Assembly: GCA_002382805.1 (NCBI GenBank)
Contig: DGAD01000056.1
Coordinates: 1 to 61,493, forward strand
DNA: 61,493 nt
Direction of reading: 5' to 3'
Origin: Clostridiales bacterium UBA4039
GTDB lineage: Bacteria > Bacillota > Clostridia > Lachnospirales > Vallitaleaceae
Part shown: positions 8,820 to 17,163 of the stretch, in pieces
Numbering within the stretch: the first letter of the stretch is position 1
Layout of the letters: each line of letters opens with the position of its first letter
Translations under genes and position numbers: made by a program
The notes under the pieces: generated by a model
Told to the model about the DNA's origin: nothing
The model's database searches: none
Seen by the model: only the letters and a program-made list of their open reading frames with translations

Positions 8820-9839
8820 TTGATTACAATAAAAGAAATGGCGCAAATCATTGGCGTAAGCCCGACAACGGTTTCAAACGTTATCCGTGGAAAAACGAAA
8901 GAAGTGTCACCAGAACTAGCAAAAAAAATACAAAAAGTCGTTGAGGAACACAATTATGTACCGAATCGTTCAGCAATCAATTTGGCAAAAAATAACTCAA
9001 ATGTTATTGGTTTTGTCATGAGTACAAAATCCGTTCTCTATAACAATATGGTACAGGACTTTTTTACCGGGGAGCTCATTGGAGCTCTTGAGATTGGTGT
9101 GCGCAAACATGGATATTTTTTGATGATTTATAGTTCGGATGATATGGAAGAGATTCGCAGTTTTGTATCGTCTTGGAATATTGATGGAATCGTTGCTCTA
9201 GGTTTTAGTTATGAAAAAGCGCAAATACTCAAAGATGTCTATAAAAAACCGCTGGTATTTATTGATGGCTATTTTTTAAATGATCAACATCAATATACCA
9301 ATGTCGGTATAGAAGACTATCAAGGGGCTTTTGATATGACCAGCTATCTTATTAAAGAAGGACACCAGAAGTTTGCTTTTTTTTCAGACAATTATACAGG
9401 TGGAGATTACGCCAGATATATGGGTTTTTTGGATGCGATTAAAGCAGGGGGACTCCCTGCGGACTCAGGATATAAATATAAAGTCGAAAGAAGACTAGAT
9501 GCAATCAAAAAGAGTGTGACGGATGCGGTAAGTGAACATCCGGAAGCTACAGCTTTGGTTTTTTGTTCGGACAATTATGCAGTAGCAGCAATGGGGACGC
9601 TATCAGACCTTGGGTATAATATACCAAAAGATATATCGGTAGTTGGTTATGATGATGCAATAGTAGCCTCTTTTGTACGTCCAAAGCTTACGACGGTCAG
9701 ACAAAGTACCGGAGATAAGGCGGATATAGCAATCAATAAACTCATCAAGATGATTAAAAATACATCAGAGAAACCAGAAAAAATTATTTTGCCAGTTACA
9801 TTGCAGATAAGAGATTCTGTCAAAAAAATAGAAGCTTAG
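8820..9839 (+). CDS. LacI-family transcriptional repressor of the alpha-glucoside operon
   Basis: A 339-residue repressor with an N-terminal LacI helix-turn-helix (residues 3-24, including S-P-T-T-V-S-N-V-I) and a periplasmic-binding-protein-like sugar-sensing domain from about residue 60. The start is TTG 8820, seven bases after GAGG. It precedes a sugar ABC importer and glucosidase in the same direction, separated by its own terminator and two operator-like palindromes, so it most likely controls that operon. The effector is inferred to be an alpha-glucoside or a derivative. Confidence 0.92.
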   Translation: MITIKEMAQIIGVSPTTVSNVIRGKTKEVSPELAKKIQKVVEEHNYVPNRSAINLAKNNSNVIGFVMSTKSVLYNNMVQDFFTGELIGALEIGVRKHGYFLMIYSSDDMEEIRSFVSSWNIDGIVALGFSYEKAQILKDVYKKPLVFIDGYFLNDQHQYTNVGIEDYQGAFDMTSYLIKEGHQKFAFFSDNYTGGDYARYMGFLDAIKAGGLPADSGYKYKVERRLDAIKKSVTDAVSEHPEATALVFCSDNYAVAAMGTLSDLGYNIPKDISVVGYDDAIVASFVRPKLTTVRQSTGDKADIAINKLIKMIKNTSEKPEKIILPVTLQIRDSVKKIEA

Positions 9840-9858
9840 CCAAGCTTTTATTTTTTTT
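9832..9858 (+). terminator. Intrinsic terminator of the LacI gene
   Basis: AAGCTT at 9832-9837 pairs with AAGCTT at 9842-9847 across a 4-base loop, followed by TTATTTTTTTT. The left arm overlaps the stop codon at 9837-9839. It separates the repressor transcript from the transport operon. Confidence 0.75.
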
Positions 9859-9864
9859 GAAGAA

Positions 9865-9882
9865 ACCTTTTGCGAAAAAGTT
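9865..9882 (+). promoter_or_regulatory. Upstream LacI-type operator
   Basis: ACCTTTTGCGAAAAAGTT matches the ideal palindrome AACTTTTGCGCAAAAGTT at 16 of 18 positions. Its centre is 93 bases from that of the second operator at 9958-9975. Confidence 0.72.
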
Positions 9883-9913
9883 ACATACAAAAGTAAAAAA
9901 ATAGAAAAAATAC

Positions 9914-9942
9914 TTGTGCATTTAATATAAAAGTGCTAAAAT
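9914..9942 (+). promoter_or_regulatory. Promoter of the alpha-glucoside ABC/glucosidase operon
   Basis: TTGTGC at 9914-9919, a 17-base spacer and TAAAAT at 9937-9942. It lies between the two LacI-type operators and about 69 bases before the binding-protein start codon. Confidence 0.72.
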
Positions 9943-9957
9943 CATAACTGTAGATAT

Positions 9958-9975
9958 AACTTATGCGCAAAAGTT
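9958..9975 (+). promoter_or_regulatory. Downstream LacI-type operator overlapping the early transcribed region
   Basis: AACTTATGCGCAAAAGTT is an 18-bp palindrome with one mismatched pair. It begins about 16 bases after the -10 box, where a bound LacI-type repressor would block transcription. Confidence 0.8.
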
Positions 9976-10010
9976 AATAACGAAATCAATTTATTTAGGG
10001 AGGATTCACC

Positions 10011-11336
10011 ATGAAAAGATTAATGTCAGTACTATTACTTGTATCTATGCTTGTTGTTATGGCAGGATGTGGAAGTGATACAACACAATCAAACAACGAG
10101 GATACTTCAGGACAAGAACAAACAGCAGAGAAAGATAATGATACCGATGAACAAAGTAGTAAGGATGCATCGATTCGAATTATTAATGGAAAAATCGAGA
10201 TTGATGGTGCTCTACAAAAATATGCGAAGGCATATGAAGAACAAACTGGGGTAGAGGTTATTATTGAGTCAATTGGTGGAGGTGCAGATATTGGTGCAAC
10301 CATTAAGGGATATTTTGCGGCAGGTAATATGCCGGACATTTTTGTGTTTGGTGGCGAAGGTGAGTTTTTAACTTGGGAAGAACATATGGAAGATTTGAGT
10401 AATGAAACTTGGGCAGAAGATACGGCTGTTGCTTATAAAACTCCAGATGGTAAAGTTGTAGGATTCCCATATGCAGTCGAAGGATATGGGTTAACATACA
10501 ACAAAGATATCCTTGAAGCAGCAGGAGTTGATCCAAGCAGTTTGACAAATATCAATGCATATCAAGAAGCTTTTGAAAAAATCGAAGGGATGAAAGACGA
10601 GCTTGGATTGACAGCAGTTGTTTCGATGGCAGCTGAAGCCGGTCAGATGTACTGGTCAACAGGAAACCATAACTTTGGGACGTATTTATCTACAGGATTA
10701 GAACAAGGCGATACAACATATATTGATATGTTAAAAAATGGTGAAATTGATACAGAGCGAATGACTCAATATGGAAAATTCGTAAAAATGCTTTTTGACT
10801 ATTCAGATAAAAGCACATTACTTAGTGGAACATATGACGATCAATTAGCATTGTGGGCACAAGGTAAAACAGCCTTTGTACATCAAGGGAACTGGATTGA
10901 TCCTTCTCTACCAGATTATGGTGTTGAATTTGCAATGGGAATTTCACCATTAGCATTTATGGAAGAAGATACCGATGGTATTTTGGCGGATGCGCCATCT
11001 TGGTGGGCTGTCTATAATAACGGTGAGTATGTTCAAGAAGCAAAAGATTTCCTTGAAAGCCTTGCAACAACAGAAGCAGGTGCACAGTGTCTTGTCGTTG
11101 ATGCTGGAATGATTTCTCCATTCCAATCAACAACAATTGAACCGGTATCGCCGCTTGCTATTAACTTAATGGGATGGGTTCAAGAAGGAAAAACTTATTC
11201 ATGGCAATGGGCAAAAATGCCTGAAGGATTTGCTATGAATGATTTAGGACCTGTGTTCGAAGCGTATGCACGAGGCGATGTTGATGTAGATGGTTTTGTA
11301 GAATTAATGGAAAGCGCCATTGGAACTTTAAAATAA
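10011..11336 (+). CDS. Sugar ABC transporter substrate-binding lipoprotein
   Basis: Extracellular binding lipoprotein of a carbohydrate importer (family 1 solute-binding protein). The 441-residue product starts with a lipoprotein signal peptide ending V-M-A-G-C with lipidated Cys20, then an acidic Ser/Asp/Glu/Gln linker to about residue 57, then the binding domain. A strong GGGAGGA site precedes the ATG. It is first in an operon with two MalF/MalG-type permeases and an alpha-glucosidase, so its ligand is probably an alpha-glucoside, perhaps isomaltose-like given the glucosidase. A stem-loop follows the gene, consistent with the binding protein being made in excess over the membrane parts. Confidence 0.92.
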   Translation: MKRLMSVLLLVSMLVVMAGCGSDTTQSNNEDTSGQEQTAEKDNDTDEQSSKDASIRIINGKIEIDGALQKYAKAYEEQTGVEVIIESIGGGADIGATIKGYFAAGNMPDIFVFGGEGEFLTWEEHMEDLSNETWAEDTAVAYKTPDGKVVGFPYAVEGYGLTYNKDILEAAGVDPSSLTNINAYQEAFEKIEGMKDELGLTAVVSMAAEAGQMYWSTGNHNFGTYLSTGLEQGDTTYIDMLKNGEIDTERMTQYGKFVKMLFDYSDKSTLLSGTYDDQLALWAQGKTAFVHQGNWIDPSLPDYGVEFAMGISPLAFMEEDTDGILADAPSWWAVYNNGEYVQEAKDFLESLATTEAGAQCLVVDAGMISPFQSTTIEPVSPLAINLMGWVQEGKTYSWQWAKMPEGFAMNDLGPVFEAYARGDVDVDGFVELMESAIGTLK

Positions 11337-11349
11337 ACGTTATAATATA

Positions 11350-11401
11350 AAAGGAACATCTCCGATGATATTGTAAAACAATGTTGTGGAGATTTTCCTT
11401 T
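11350..11401 (+). terminator. Stem-loop between binding protein and permease (partial terminator or processing site)
   Basis: The arms at 11350-11363 and 11388-11401 match at 13 of 14 positions, with an inner ATTGT/ACAAT pairing. The 3' arm is T-rich but no long T run follows, so read-through is expected. It sits between the binding-protein stop and the first permease. Confidence 0.6.
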
Positions 11402-11428
11402 ATATAAAAGAATGAAAGGAAGTTTTTC

Positions 11429-12469
11429 ATGGATATCAATATACAAAGACGGAGTTCTATCGCAATAATTGCTTTGGGCATTGTAAGTGTTGTGGTGGCA
11501 ATGATTCTCAACTTTGGTGGTGGGCAAGAAGGCTATCGAGGGTATCTACTTATAGGAGGTCTGTTGCTATGTATGGGAGGATTATATGTTTTGCCAACCA
11601 GAAAACATAGACAAATTATCAATGTTTTATTTCTCTTACCTCTTTTATTTGCATTTGCATTTACAGTGATTATCCCGTTTGTTTTTGGAGTGTTCTATTC
11701 ATTTACAGATTGGAATGGTATCAAATTTGATCAGTTTGTTGGATTAGAAAACTATATTACAATGTTCACGTCGCAAGACTATGTTTATTCTTTGCTCATT
11801 ACGATCGTATTTGCAACGATTAATATATTGTTGGTCAATTTTGTGGCGTTGTCATTGGCACTGTTATGTACTTCAAAAATAAAAGGAAGAAATTTTTATC
11901 GAGCGGCATTTTTTGTGCCGAATCTAATCGGTGGAATTGTGCTTGGTTATGTTTGGCAGTTTATTTTCAATAAAGTATTTACATCATTAATTGAAGGAAG
12001 TATGTCAATGTTAACAGATCCAAATCTTGCCATTTTAGCCATTATTCTAGTGAGCAGTTGGCAATATGCAGGATACATTATGATGATTTATGTGACAGGA
12101 CTTCAAGGCGTTCCACGAGATGTGTTAGAAGCCTCGAGTGTTGATGGAGCCAATAGTTTGGTTACTTTATTTAAGATTAAGATTCCGATGATTGCTAATA
12201 CGTTCACTGTATCTATCTTTTTAACGTTAGTCAATTCGTTTAAACAGTTTGACTTGAACCTGGCAATTACCAATGGAGGGCCCAGTCGAATATTAAATGG
12301 TTTTTCGATTTTATCAACGGAGTTTTTGGCACTCAATATTTATAAAACAGCAATTTCTAAAAATCAATATGCCTTGGGGCAAACCAAAGCGGTTGTATTT
12401 TTTATTCTTTTGGCCATAGTGTCGTTAACCCAAGTGGTGATTAGTAAAAAAAGAGAGGTGGAAATGTAA
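11429..12469 (+). CDS. Sugar ABC transporter permease (MalF/UgpA type)
   Basis: A 346-residue membrane subunit of the importer. Two predicted membrane segments lie within the first 55 residues, an extra N-terminal pair typical of MalF-like subunits. The core then carries the ABC permease fold with an EAA-loop motif (E-A-S-S-V-D-G-A-N near residue 235), which contacts the ATPase. An AAAGGAAG site precedes the ATG. Its stop overlaps the next start by one base (TAATG), which points to translational coupling with the second permease. Confidence 0.9.
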   Translation: MDINIQRRSSIAIIALGIVSVVVAMILNFGGGQEGYRGYLLIGGLLLCMGGLYVLPTRKHRQIINVLFLLPLLFAFAFTVIIPFVFGVFYSFTDWNGIKFDQFVGLENYITMFTSQDYVYSLLITIVFATINILLVNFVALSLALLCTSKIKGRNFYRAAFFVPNLIGGIVLGYVWQFIFNKVFTSLIEGSMSMLTDPNLAILAIILVSSWQYAGYIMMIYVTGLQGVPRDVLEASSVDGANSLVTLFKIKIPMIANTFTVSIFLTLVNSFKQFDLNLAITNGGPSRILNGFSILSTEFLALNIYKTAISKNQYALGQTKAVVFFILLAIVSLTQVVISKKREVEM

Positions 12470-13326
12470 TGCGTTCACAGATAATCAAACGAAATATCAT
12501 GGAAGTGTTGACCATCGTCTTAATGCTGGTTTTCTTGTTTCCCTTTGTGCTTGTTGTCATTAATTCAGCTAAAAAAAGTAGTGAAATTGTTATCAGTCCG
12601 ATTAGCCTTCCTACGCAATGGGGCCAACTCTTTGTGAATATGGGCAATGTGATTAACAATCAAAATTTTAACTATTGGAATTCATTTTTTAGTTCAGTTT
12701 TGATTACATTGGTTTCTTTATTCGTCATTACTTTATTTTCCAGTATGGCAGCATGGATTTTAGTGCGCAATAAAACAAAATGGTCGGATACAATTTTCCT
12801 CATCCTCGTTGCTGCGATGATTATTCCGTTTCAGGTGGTTATGCTTCCTCTCTTATCTACATTTCGCGAGATTTCAGATTTTACAGGGATACGATTACTT
12901 CAAAGTTATAAAGGGATTGTATTTGCATATTTAGGGTTTGGTGGATCGATGTCGGTATTTATTTTACATGGTTTTATCAAAAGCATTCCATATTCGCTGG
13001 AAGAAGCAGCGCGTATTGATGGGTGTAAGCCGGAGCAAACATTTTTTCATGTTATTATGCCCTTGTTAAAGCCGATTCAGATGACAGTACTTATTTTAAA
13101 TGGGATTTGGATATGGAATGACTTTTTACTTCCTTCGCTTATGCTTGGACTCAATGGAAAAATAAAAACATTGCCTGTCGCGGTGACAAGCTTTGTAGGA
13201 TCATATGTTAAACAATGGGATCTTATATTGACAGCTGCTTTTTTAGCTATGATTCCCATTATCATACTTTTCTTATTTGCACAAAAACAGATTATTCAGG
13301 GAATGGTAGAAGGTGCTATTAAGTAA
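12469..13326 (+). CDS. Sugar ABC transporter permease (MalG/UgpE type)
   Basis: A 285-residue MalG-like inner-membrane permease with six predicted membrane segments and the EAA loop E-E-A-A-R-I-D-G-C. It pairs with the upstream permease to form the import channel. The ATG overlaps the upstream TAA by one base. The glucosidase follows after 18 bases. No ATPase gene lies in this operon, so the complex probably borrows a shared MsmX/MsmK-type ATPase encoded elsewhere. Confidence 0.9.
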   Translation: MRSQIIKRNIMEVLTIVLMLVFLFPFVLVVINSAKKSSEIVISPISLPTQWGQLFVNMGNVINNQNFNYWNSFFSSVLITLVSLFVITLFSSMAAWILVRNKTKWSDTIFLILVAAMIIPFQVVMLPLLSTFREISDFTGIRLLQSYKGIVFAYLGFGGSMSVFILHGFIKSIPYSLEEAARIDGCKPEQTFFHVIMPLLKPIQMTVLILNGIWIWNDFLLPSLMLGLNGKIKTLPVAVTSFVGSYVKQWDLILTAAFLAMIPIIILFLFAQKQIIQGMVEGAIK

Positions 13327-13344
13327 ACTGAAGGAGACATAATA

Positions 13345-15021
13345 ATGAAGAACATTAATAGAGCATGGTGGAAAGAAGCGGTGGTATATCAAATTTACCC
13401 GAGAAGTTTTATGGATAGTGATGGGGATGGAATTGGAGATTTACAGGGGATTATACATCGGCTGGATTATTTGTGTGACTTAGGTGTTGATGTCCTTTGG
13501 CTATCGCCGGTATATGATTCACCCAATGCGGATAATGGATATGATATACGTGATTATAAAAAAATCATGCAAGAGTTTGGAACCATGGATGACTTTGACA
13601 TGTTGTTGGAAAAAGCACATCAAAAAGGGTTGAAAATCATGATGGATTTAGTAGTAAACCATACATCAGATGAACATGCATGGTTTACGCAAAGCCGAGA
13701 AAGTCGAGAAAATATGTATCGAGAATACTATATTTGGAGACAAGGTCAACCCAGTGGATTAGAGCCTAATAATTGGGGGTCTTGTTTTAGTGGATCGGCG
13801 TGGCAATATGACGAAAAGACAGAAATGTTTTATTTGCATTTATTTTCTAAAAAGCAGCCGGACCTTAATTGGGAAAATGCACAATTGCGTCAGTCGATAT
13901 ATGAGATGATGCGTTGGTGGTGCGAAAAAGGTGTTGATGGATTTCGTATGGATGTGATTAATATGATTTCTAAAGACACAGAGTTTCCTGATGGAGAAAC
14001 CAAGCAGGGATTATTTGGTGATTTTTCGCCTCACGCAATCAATGGACCAAGAGTGCATGAATATTTACAAGAAATGCATGAAAATGTTTTAGCGCATTAT
14101 GATATAATGACAGTTGGAGAGACACCGAATGTAACGGTTGAAGAAGCAAAAAAATATGCGGGAGAAACCACAAAAGAGCTTAATATGATTTTTCAGTTTG
14201 AACATGTTGAATATGGTGGAGAGATTGGAAAATGGACCGACAAAAAAATTGCGCTTCCAAAGTTAAAGCAGATATTATCAAAGTGGCAAGTTGCCTTAGA
14301 AAATCAGGCGTGGAATAGTCTATATTGGAATAATCATGATCAACCAAGAGCGGTTTCGCGCTTTGGAGATGACAGACCTCAATTTCGAGCGGTTTCAGCC
14401 AAAATGTTAGCTACATGCTTGCATTTTATGAAAGGGACACCTTATATCTATCAAGGTGAAGAAATAGGAATGACAAATTATCCGTTTTCCCGCATTGATC
14501 AATTTGAAGATATTGAAAGTATCAATGCCTATAAGGAAATTGTAGGTAATGGCTTGCTTGAACATGATCAAATGATGGCATACCTTCGATTTAAAAGTCG
14601 CGACAATGCTCGAACACCTATGCAGTGGGATGGAAGTAAATATGGTGGCTTTTCTACAAAAAAACCATGGTTACCTATAAACCCAAATAAAGATACGGTC
14701 AATGTTGATATAGAATCTAATAATCAGGATTCGGTGTATCATTATTATAAGAAAATATTAAAGCTGAGAAAACGTCATGATATTATAGTGTATGGAACAT
14801 ATATATTGTTGGAAGAAATGCATGAACAGCTTTATGTATATAAAAGACAGTGGGAGGACGAGGAATTATTGGTAATCTGCAATTTTTCAGAAGAAAACCT
14901 TGAATATGCCTTGCCCAAACCCTTTGAAAAAGGTGAAATTCTTCTCACAAATTATAATCGAACTCAATTAGAGCAAACACTTAAACTAGATTCCTTTGAG
15001 TCGATGGTTATTAAGGTTTAA
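13345..15021 (+). CDS. GH13 alpha-glucosidase, predicted oligo-1,6-glucosidase type
   Basis: A cytoplasmic 558-residue glycoside hydrolase 13 enzyme that should release glucose from imported alpha-glucosides. It has region I D-L-V-V-N-H-T (101-107), nucleophile Asp203 in F-R-M-D-V-I-N, acid/base Glu259 in V-G-E-T and the transition-state Asp332 in N-N-H-D. The Val directly after the nucleophile is, in characterised relatives, linked to alpha-1,6 (isomaltase/dextran glucosidase) preference, while Thr there marks maltases. Trehalose-6-phosphate hydrolase shares D-V-I-N and is an alternative, but an ABC importer rather than a PTS beside it argues against a phosphorylated substrate. No signal peptide. 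Confidence 0.9.
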   Translation: MKNINRAWWKEAVVYQIYPRSFMDSDGDGIGDLQGIIHRLDYLCDLGVDVLWLSPVYDSPNADNGYDIRDYKKIMQEFGTMDDFDMLLEKAHQKGLKIMMDLVVNHTSDEHAWFTQSRESRENMYREYYIWRQGQPSGLEPNNWGSCFSGSAWQYDEKTEMFYLHLFSKKQPDLNWENAQLRQSIYEMMRWWCEKGVDGFRMDVINMISKDTEFPDGETKQGLFGDFSPHAINGPRVHEYLQEMHENVLAHYDIMTVGETPNVTVEEAKKYAGETTKELNMIFQFEHVEYGGEIGKWTDKKIALPKLKQILSKWQVALENQAWNSLYWNNHDQPRAVSRFGDDRPQFRAVSAKMLATCLHFMKGTPYIYQGEEIGMTNYPFSRIDQFEDIESINAYKEIVGNGLLEHDQMMAYLRFKSRDNARTPMQWDGSKYGGFSTKKPWLPINPNKDTVNVDIESNNQDSVYHYYKKILKLRKRHDIIVYGTYILLEEMHEQLYVYKRQWEDEELLVICNFSEENLEYALPKPFEKGEILLTNYNRTQLEQTLKLDSFESMVIKV

Positions 15022-15026
15022 GCAGG

Positions 15027-15055
15027 TTGTGAAAAATAAAAAAAAGAGGTACAAT
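15027..15055 (+). promoter_or_regulatory. Promoter of the DUF2177 gene
   Basis: TTGTGA at 15027-15032, a 17-base A-rich spacer and TACAAT at 15050-15055, 44 bases before the start codon. Confidence 0.65.
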
Positions 15056-15099
15056 AAACACAAGACAATTAAAGTCGGCAAAGCGAATGGAGGGAGATT

Positions 15100-15492
15100 A
15101 TGATTCGTAATTTTTTTATTACCTTTGCAGTGTTTATGGTTATTGATTTGATTTGGCTTGGCATTATTGCAAAAGACTTATATAGTCGACATTTAGGTTA
15201 CATCATGCGCACACCACCTAATTGGATAGCGGCCATCGGATTTTATATTATATTTATCCTTGGATTAATGTTTTTCGCATTGTATCCGGCATTGGATAAA
15301 GAGGCGATACGCTATGCATTTTTGTATGGGGCCTTTTTCGGATTTGTTGCATATGCTACATATGACCTGACAAATCTAGCGACACTAAAAGATTGGCCGA
15401 TCCTTATTACAGTGATTGACTTGACTTGGGGAACGGTATTGGGTGGCATGACAACAGCGCTTTCCTTTCTGATTATACGATTTTTCAATTAG
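15100..15492 (+). CDS. DUF2177 family membrane protein
   Basis: A 130-residue protein with four hydrophobic segments and the family's N-terminal pattern M-V-I-D-L-I-W-L-G. The stretch Y-A-T-Y-D-L-T-N-L-A-T and the C-terminal D-x-x-W-G-T-x-L-G-G are also typical of DUF2177. Function is unknown. It has a good GGAGGG ribosome binding site, its own promoter, and sits alone between the glucosidase operon and the amino-acid importer. Confidence 0.85.
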   Translation: MIRNFFITFAVFMVIDLIWLGIIAKDLYSRHLGYIMRTPPNWIAAIGFYIIFILGLMFFALYPALDKEAIRYAFLYGAFFGFVAYATYDLTNLATLKDWPILITVIDLTWGTVLGGMTTALSFLIIRFFN

Positions 15493-15505
15493 CGTAAATG
15501 TTGGA

Positions 15506-15534
15506 TTGACAAAGACATAAATATGCTATATTAT
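15506..15534 (+). promoter_or_regulatory. Near-consensus promoter of the permuted amino-acid importer operon
   Basis: TTGACA at 15506-15511, a 17-base spacer and TATTAT at 15529-15534. Transcription should start near 15541, inside a tandem repeat. Confidence 0.85.
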
Positions 15535-15536
15535 GT

Positions 15537-15570
15537 ATTTATGCATTAAAATATATATTTATGCATAAAT
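15537..15570 (+). promoter_or_regulatory. Tandem operator-like repeats at the transcription start
   Basis: ATTTATGCATTAAA at 15537-15550 and the perfect palindrome ATTTATGCATAAAT at 15557-15570 are spaced 20 bases apart, about two helical turns. They directly follow the -10 box, so a bound repressor would block initiation. The regulator is unknown. Confidence 0.6.
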
Positions 15571-15594
15571 ATTAATAAAAGAGGAGAAAAATCG

Positions 15595-16443
15595 ATGAAG
15601 AAAATGATGATGTTTATAAGTGTATTAGCACTTGCAATTGTTGCAATGGCAGGTTGCGGTGGAGAAGAAAAAAACAATAAAGTAAAGATAATAGAAATTC
15701 CTTTAACACAAGAAGAGTACGCATTTGGTGTGGATAAAGAACAACCAGAGTTATATGATGAAGTAAATGCTTTCATTGAACAAATTCAAACAGACGGAAC
15801 CTATGATGATATTTACAACAACTACTTTGGTGACGGTGAACCGGTTGCTGTAAAGTCAGCACAAATGGATGCAAGCAAAGACCAACTTATTGTTGCTACG
15901 AATGCAGCATTTGAGCCTTTTGAATATACTAAAGGTGAGAACTACTATGGAATCGACATGGAAATAGCAGCTTTACTTGCAGAGCATTTAGGAAAAGAAC
16001 TTGTCATAAGCAATATGGACTTTGATGCTGTATGCTTATCTGTTGGTGAAAGCAAGGCAGACATTGCTATGGCAGGTTTGACGATTAATGAAGACCGAAA
16101 AGAATATGTTAACTTTACTATTCCATATTATAATGCGGCGCAAACACTAGTGACGATGGAAGCGGATACAACATTTGCTGAAGCGACAACTGTTGAAGCG
16201 TTGGAAGAAGCTCTTAATGCCCTTGATGCAGATACAAAAATCGGAGTGCAACAAGGTACAACAGCGCAATTTTACCTTGAAGGTGATGCGGACTGGGGAT
16301 TTAACGGATACGATGTGGAAGTCGTGACATATAAGTCAGGAACTTTAGCCGTACAAGATATGATCAATGGCAATATTCAATACGTTGTGATTGATGAAGC
16401 GCCAGCAGGATATATTGTCGGATCTATAAATGAGTTAAATTAA
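15595..16443 (+). CDS. Amino-acid ABC transporter binding lipoprotein with circularly permuted family-3 domain
   Basis: A 282-residue lipoprotein (signal ending A-M-A-G-C, Cys21) that should capture a polar amino acid. After the signal, residues 31-79 (I-I-E-I-P-L-T-Q-E-E-Y to D-D-I-Y-N-N-Y-F-G) look like the extreme C-terminal piece of a normal family-3 binding protein. The usual N-terminal start (D-Q-L-I-V-A-T-N-A-A-F-E-P-F-E-Y) comes only at residues 96-111, and the protein ends at I-N-E-L-N where that C-terminal piece would normally follow. The binding protein at 51347 has the ordinary order and aligns piece by piece. I infer a circular permutation. GAGGAG precedes the ATG; a permease gene follows after 9 bases. 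Confidence 0.85.
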   Translation: MKKMMMFISVLALAIVAMAGCGGEEKNNKVKIIEIPLTQEEYAFGVDKEQPELYDEVNAFIEQIQTDGTYDDIYNNYFGDGEPVAVKSAQMDASKDQLIVATNAAFEPFEYTKGENYYGIDMEIAALLAEHLGKELVISNMDFDAVCLSVGESKADIAMAGLTINEDRKEYVNFTIPYYNAAQTLVTMEADTTFAEATTVEALEEALNALDADTKIGVQQGTTAQFYLEGDADWGFNGYDVEVVTYKSGTLAVQDMINGNIQYVVIDEAPAGYIVGSINELN

Positions 16444-16452
16444 GGACAGGTT

Positions 16453-17163
16453 ATGGGAAATTTTAGTAGCAGAGTTGAAAGATTTTGGGAAATATTTTAC
16501 TATAATAATGGCTATGTTAAAGTTTTAGAAGGTTTACAAAACACCGTATATATTGCGGTGGTAGGCCTTCTATTAGGTACGCTTATCGGTACGATTATTG
16601 CAAGTGTCGAAGTGTTTCCGGGCTACAGTCGTACAACGCGGTTTTTCCAAAGGCTTGGAAAGTTCTATGTTGCGATGTTTCGTGGAACACCGATTGTTGT
16701 CCAATTACTTGTGTCCTATTACGTATTGCTGCCGATTTTAGGTCTAAACATTCCTTCAATTAATGTATGTGTTTTGGTGTTTGGATTTAACAGTGGGGCA
16801 TATGTGTCAGAAATCATGCGCGGCGGAATTATGTCGGTTGATTCAGGGCAAATGGAAGCAGGACGAGCGGTGGGTCTAAGCTACAGCGTCACATTGGTTA
16901 AGATTGTTGTACCTCAGGCGATTAAAAACATTTTGCCGACACTTGGAAATGAGTTCATTTCACTCATTAAAGAGACTTCTGTAGTAAGTTTTGTTGGTGC
17001 AGCAGACTTATATGTTGCATTTAACTATATTGGAACAAATAGCTATGAATTTATGGTTCCTTATCTAGTTATGGCTTTGATTTATATTACCTTAGTCATG
17101 ATGATTGCATTTTTAATTAAACTTATGGAAAGGAGCCTTGGAAAAAGTGATCGACGTAATTAA
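16453..17163 (+). CDS. Polar amino-acid ABC transporter permease (HisM/GlnP type)
   Basis: A 236-residue inner-membrane permease with about five membrane segments. It has the family's loop [11 protein letters not shown] and the EAA-type motif [10 protein letters not shown], which contacts the ATPase. It starts nine bases after the binding-protein stop, and its 3' end overlaps the ATPase start by 17-26 bases, depending on the ATPase start codon. Only one permease gene is present, so a homodimer is likely. Confidence 0.92.
   Translation: MGNFSSRVERFWEIFYYNNGYVKVLEGLQNTVYIAVVGLLLGTLIGTIIASVEVFPGYSRTTRFFQRLGKFYVAMFRGTPIVVQLLVSYYVLLPILGLNIPSINVCVLVFGFNSGAYVSEIMRGGIMSVDSGQMEAGRAVGLSYSVTLVKIVVPQAIKNILPTLGNEFISLIKETSVVSFVGAADLYVAFNYIGTNSYEFMVPYLVMALIYITLVMMIAFLIKLMERSLGKSDRRN

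Noticed and set aside
15595..16443. Assembly error as the cause of the unusual binding-protein order
   Set aside because: The signal peptide, the moved segment and the rest are in one continuous frame with a normal promoter and downstream operon, so a misjoin is unlikely, although not excluded without reads.
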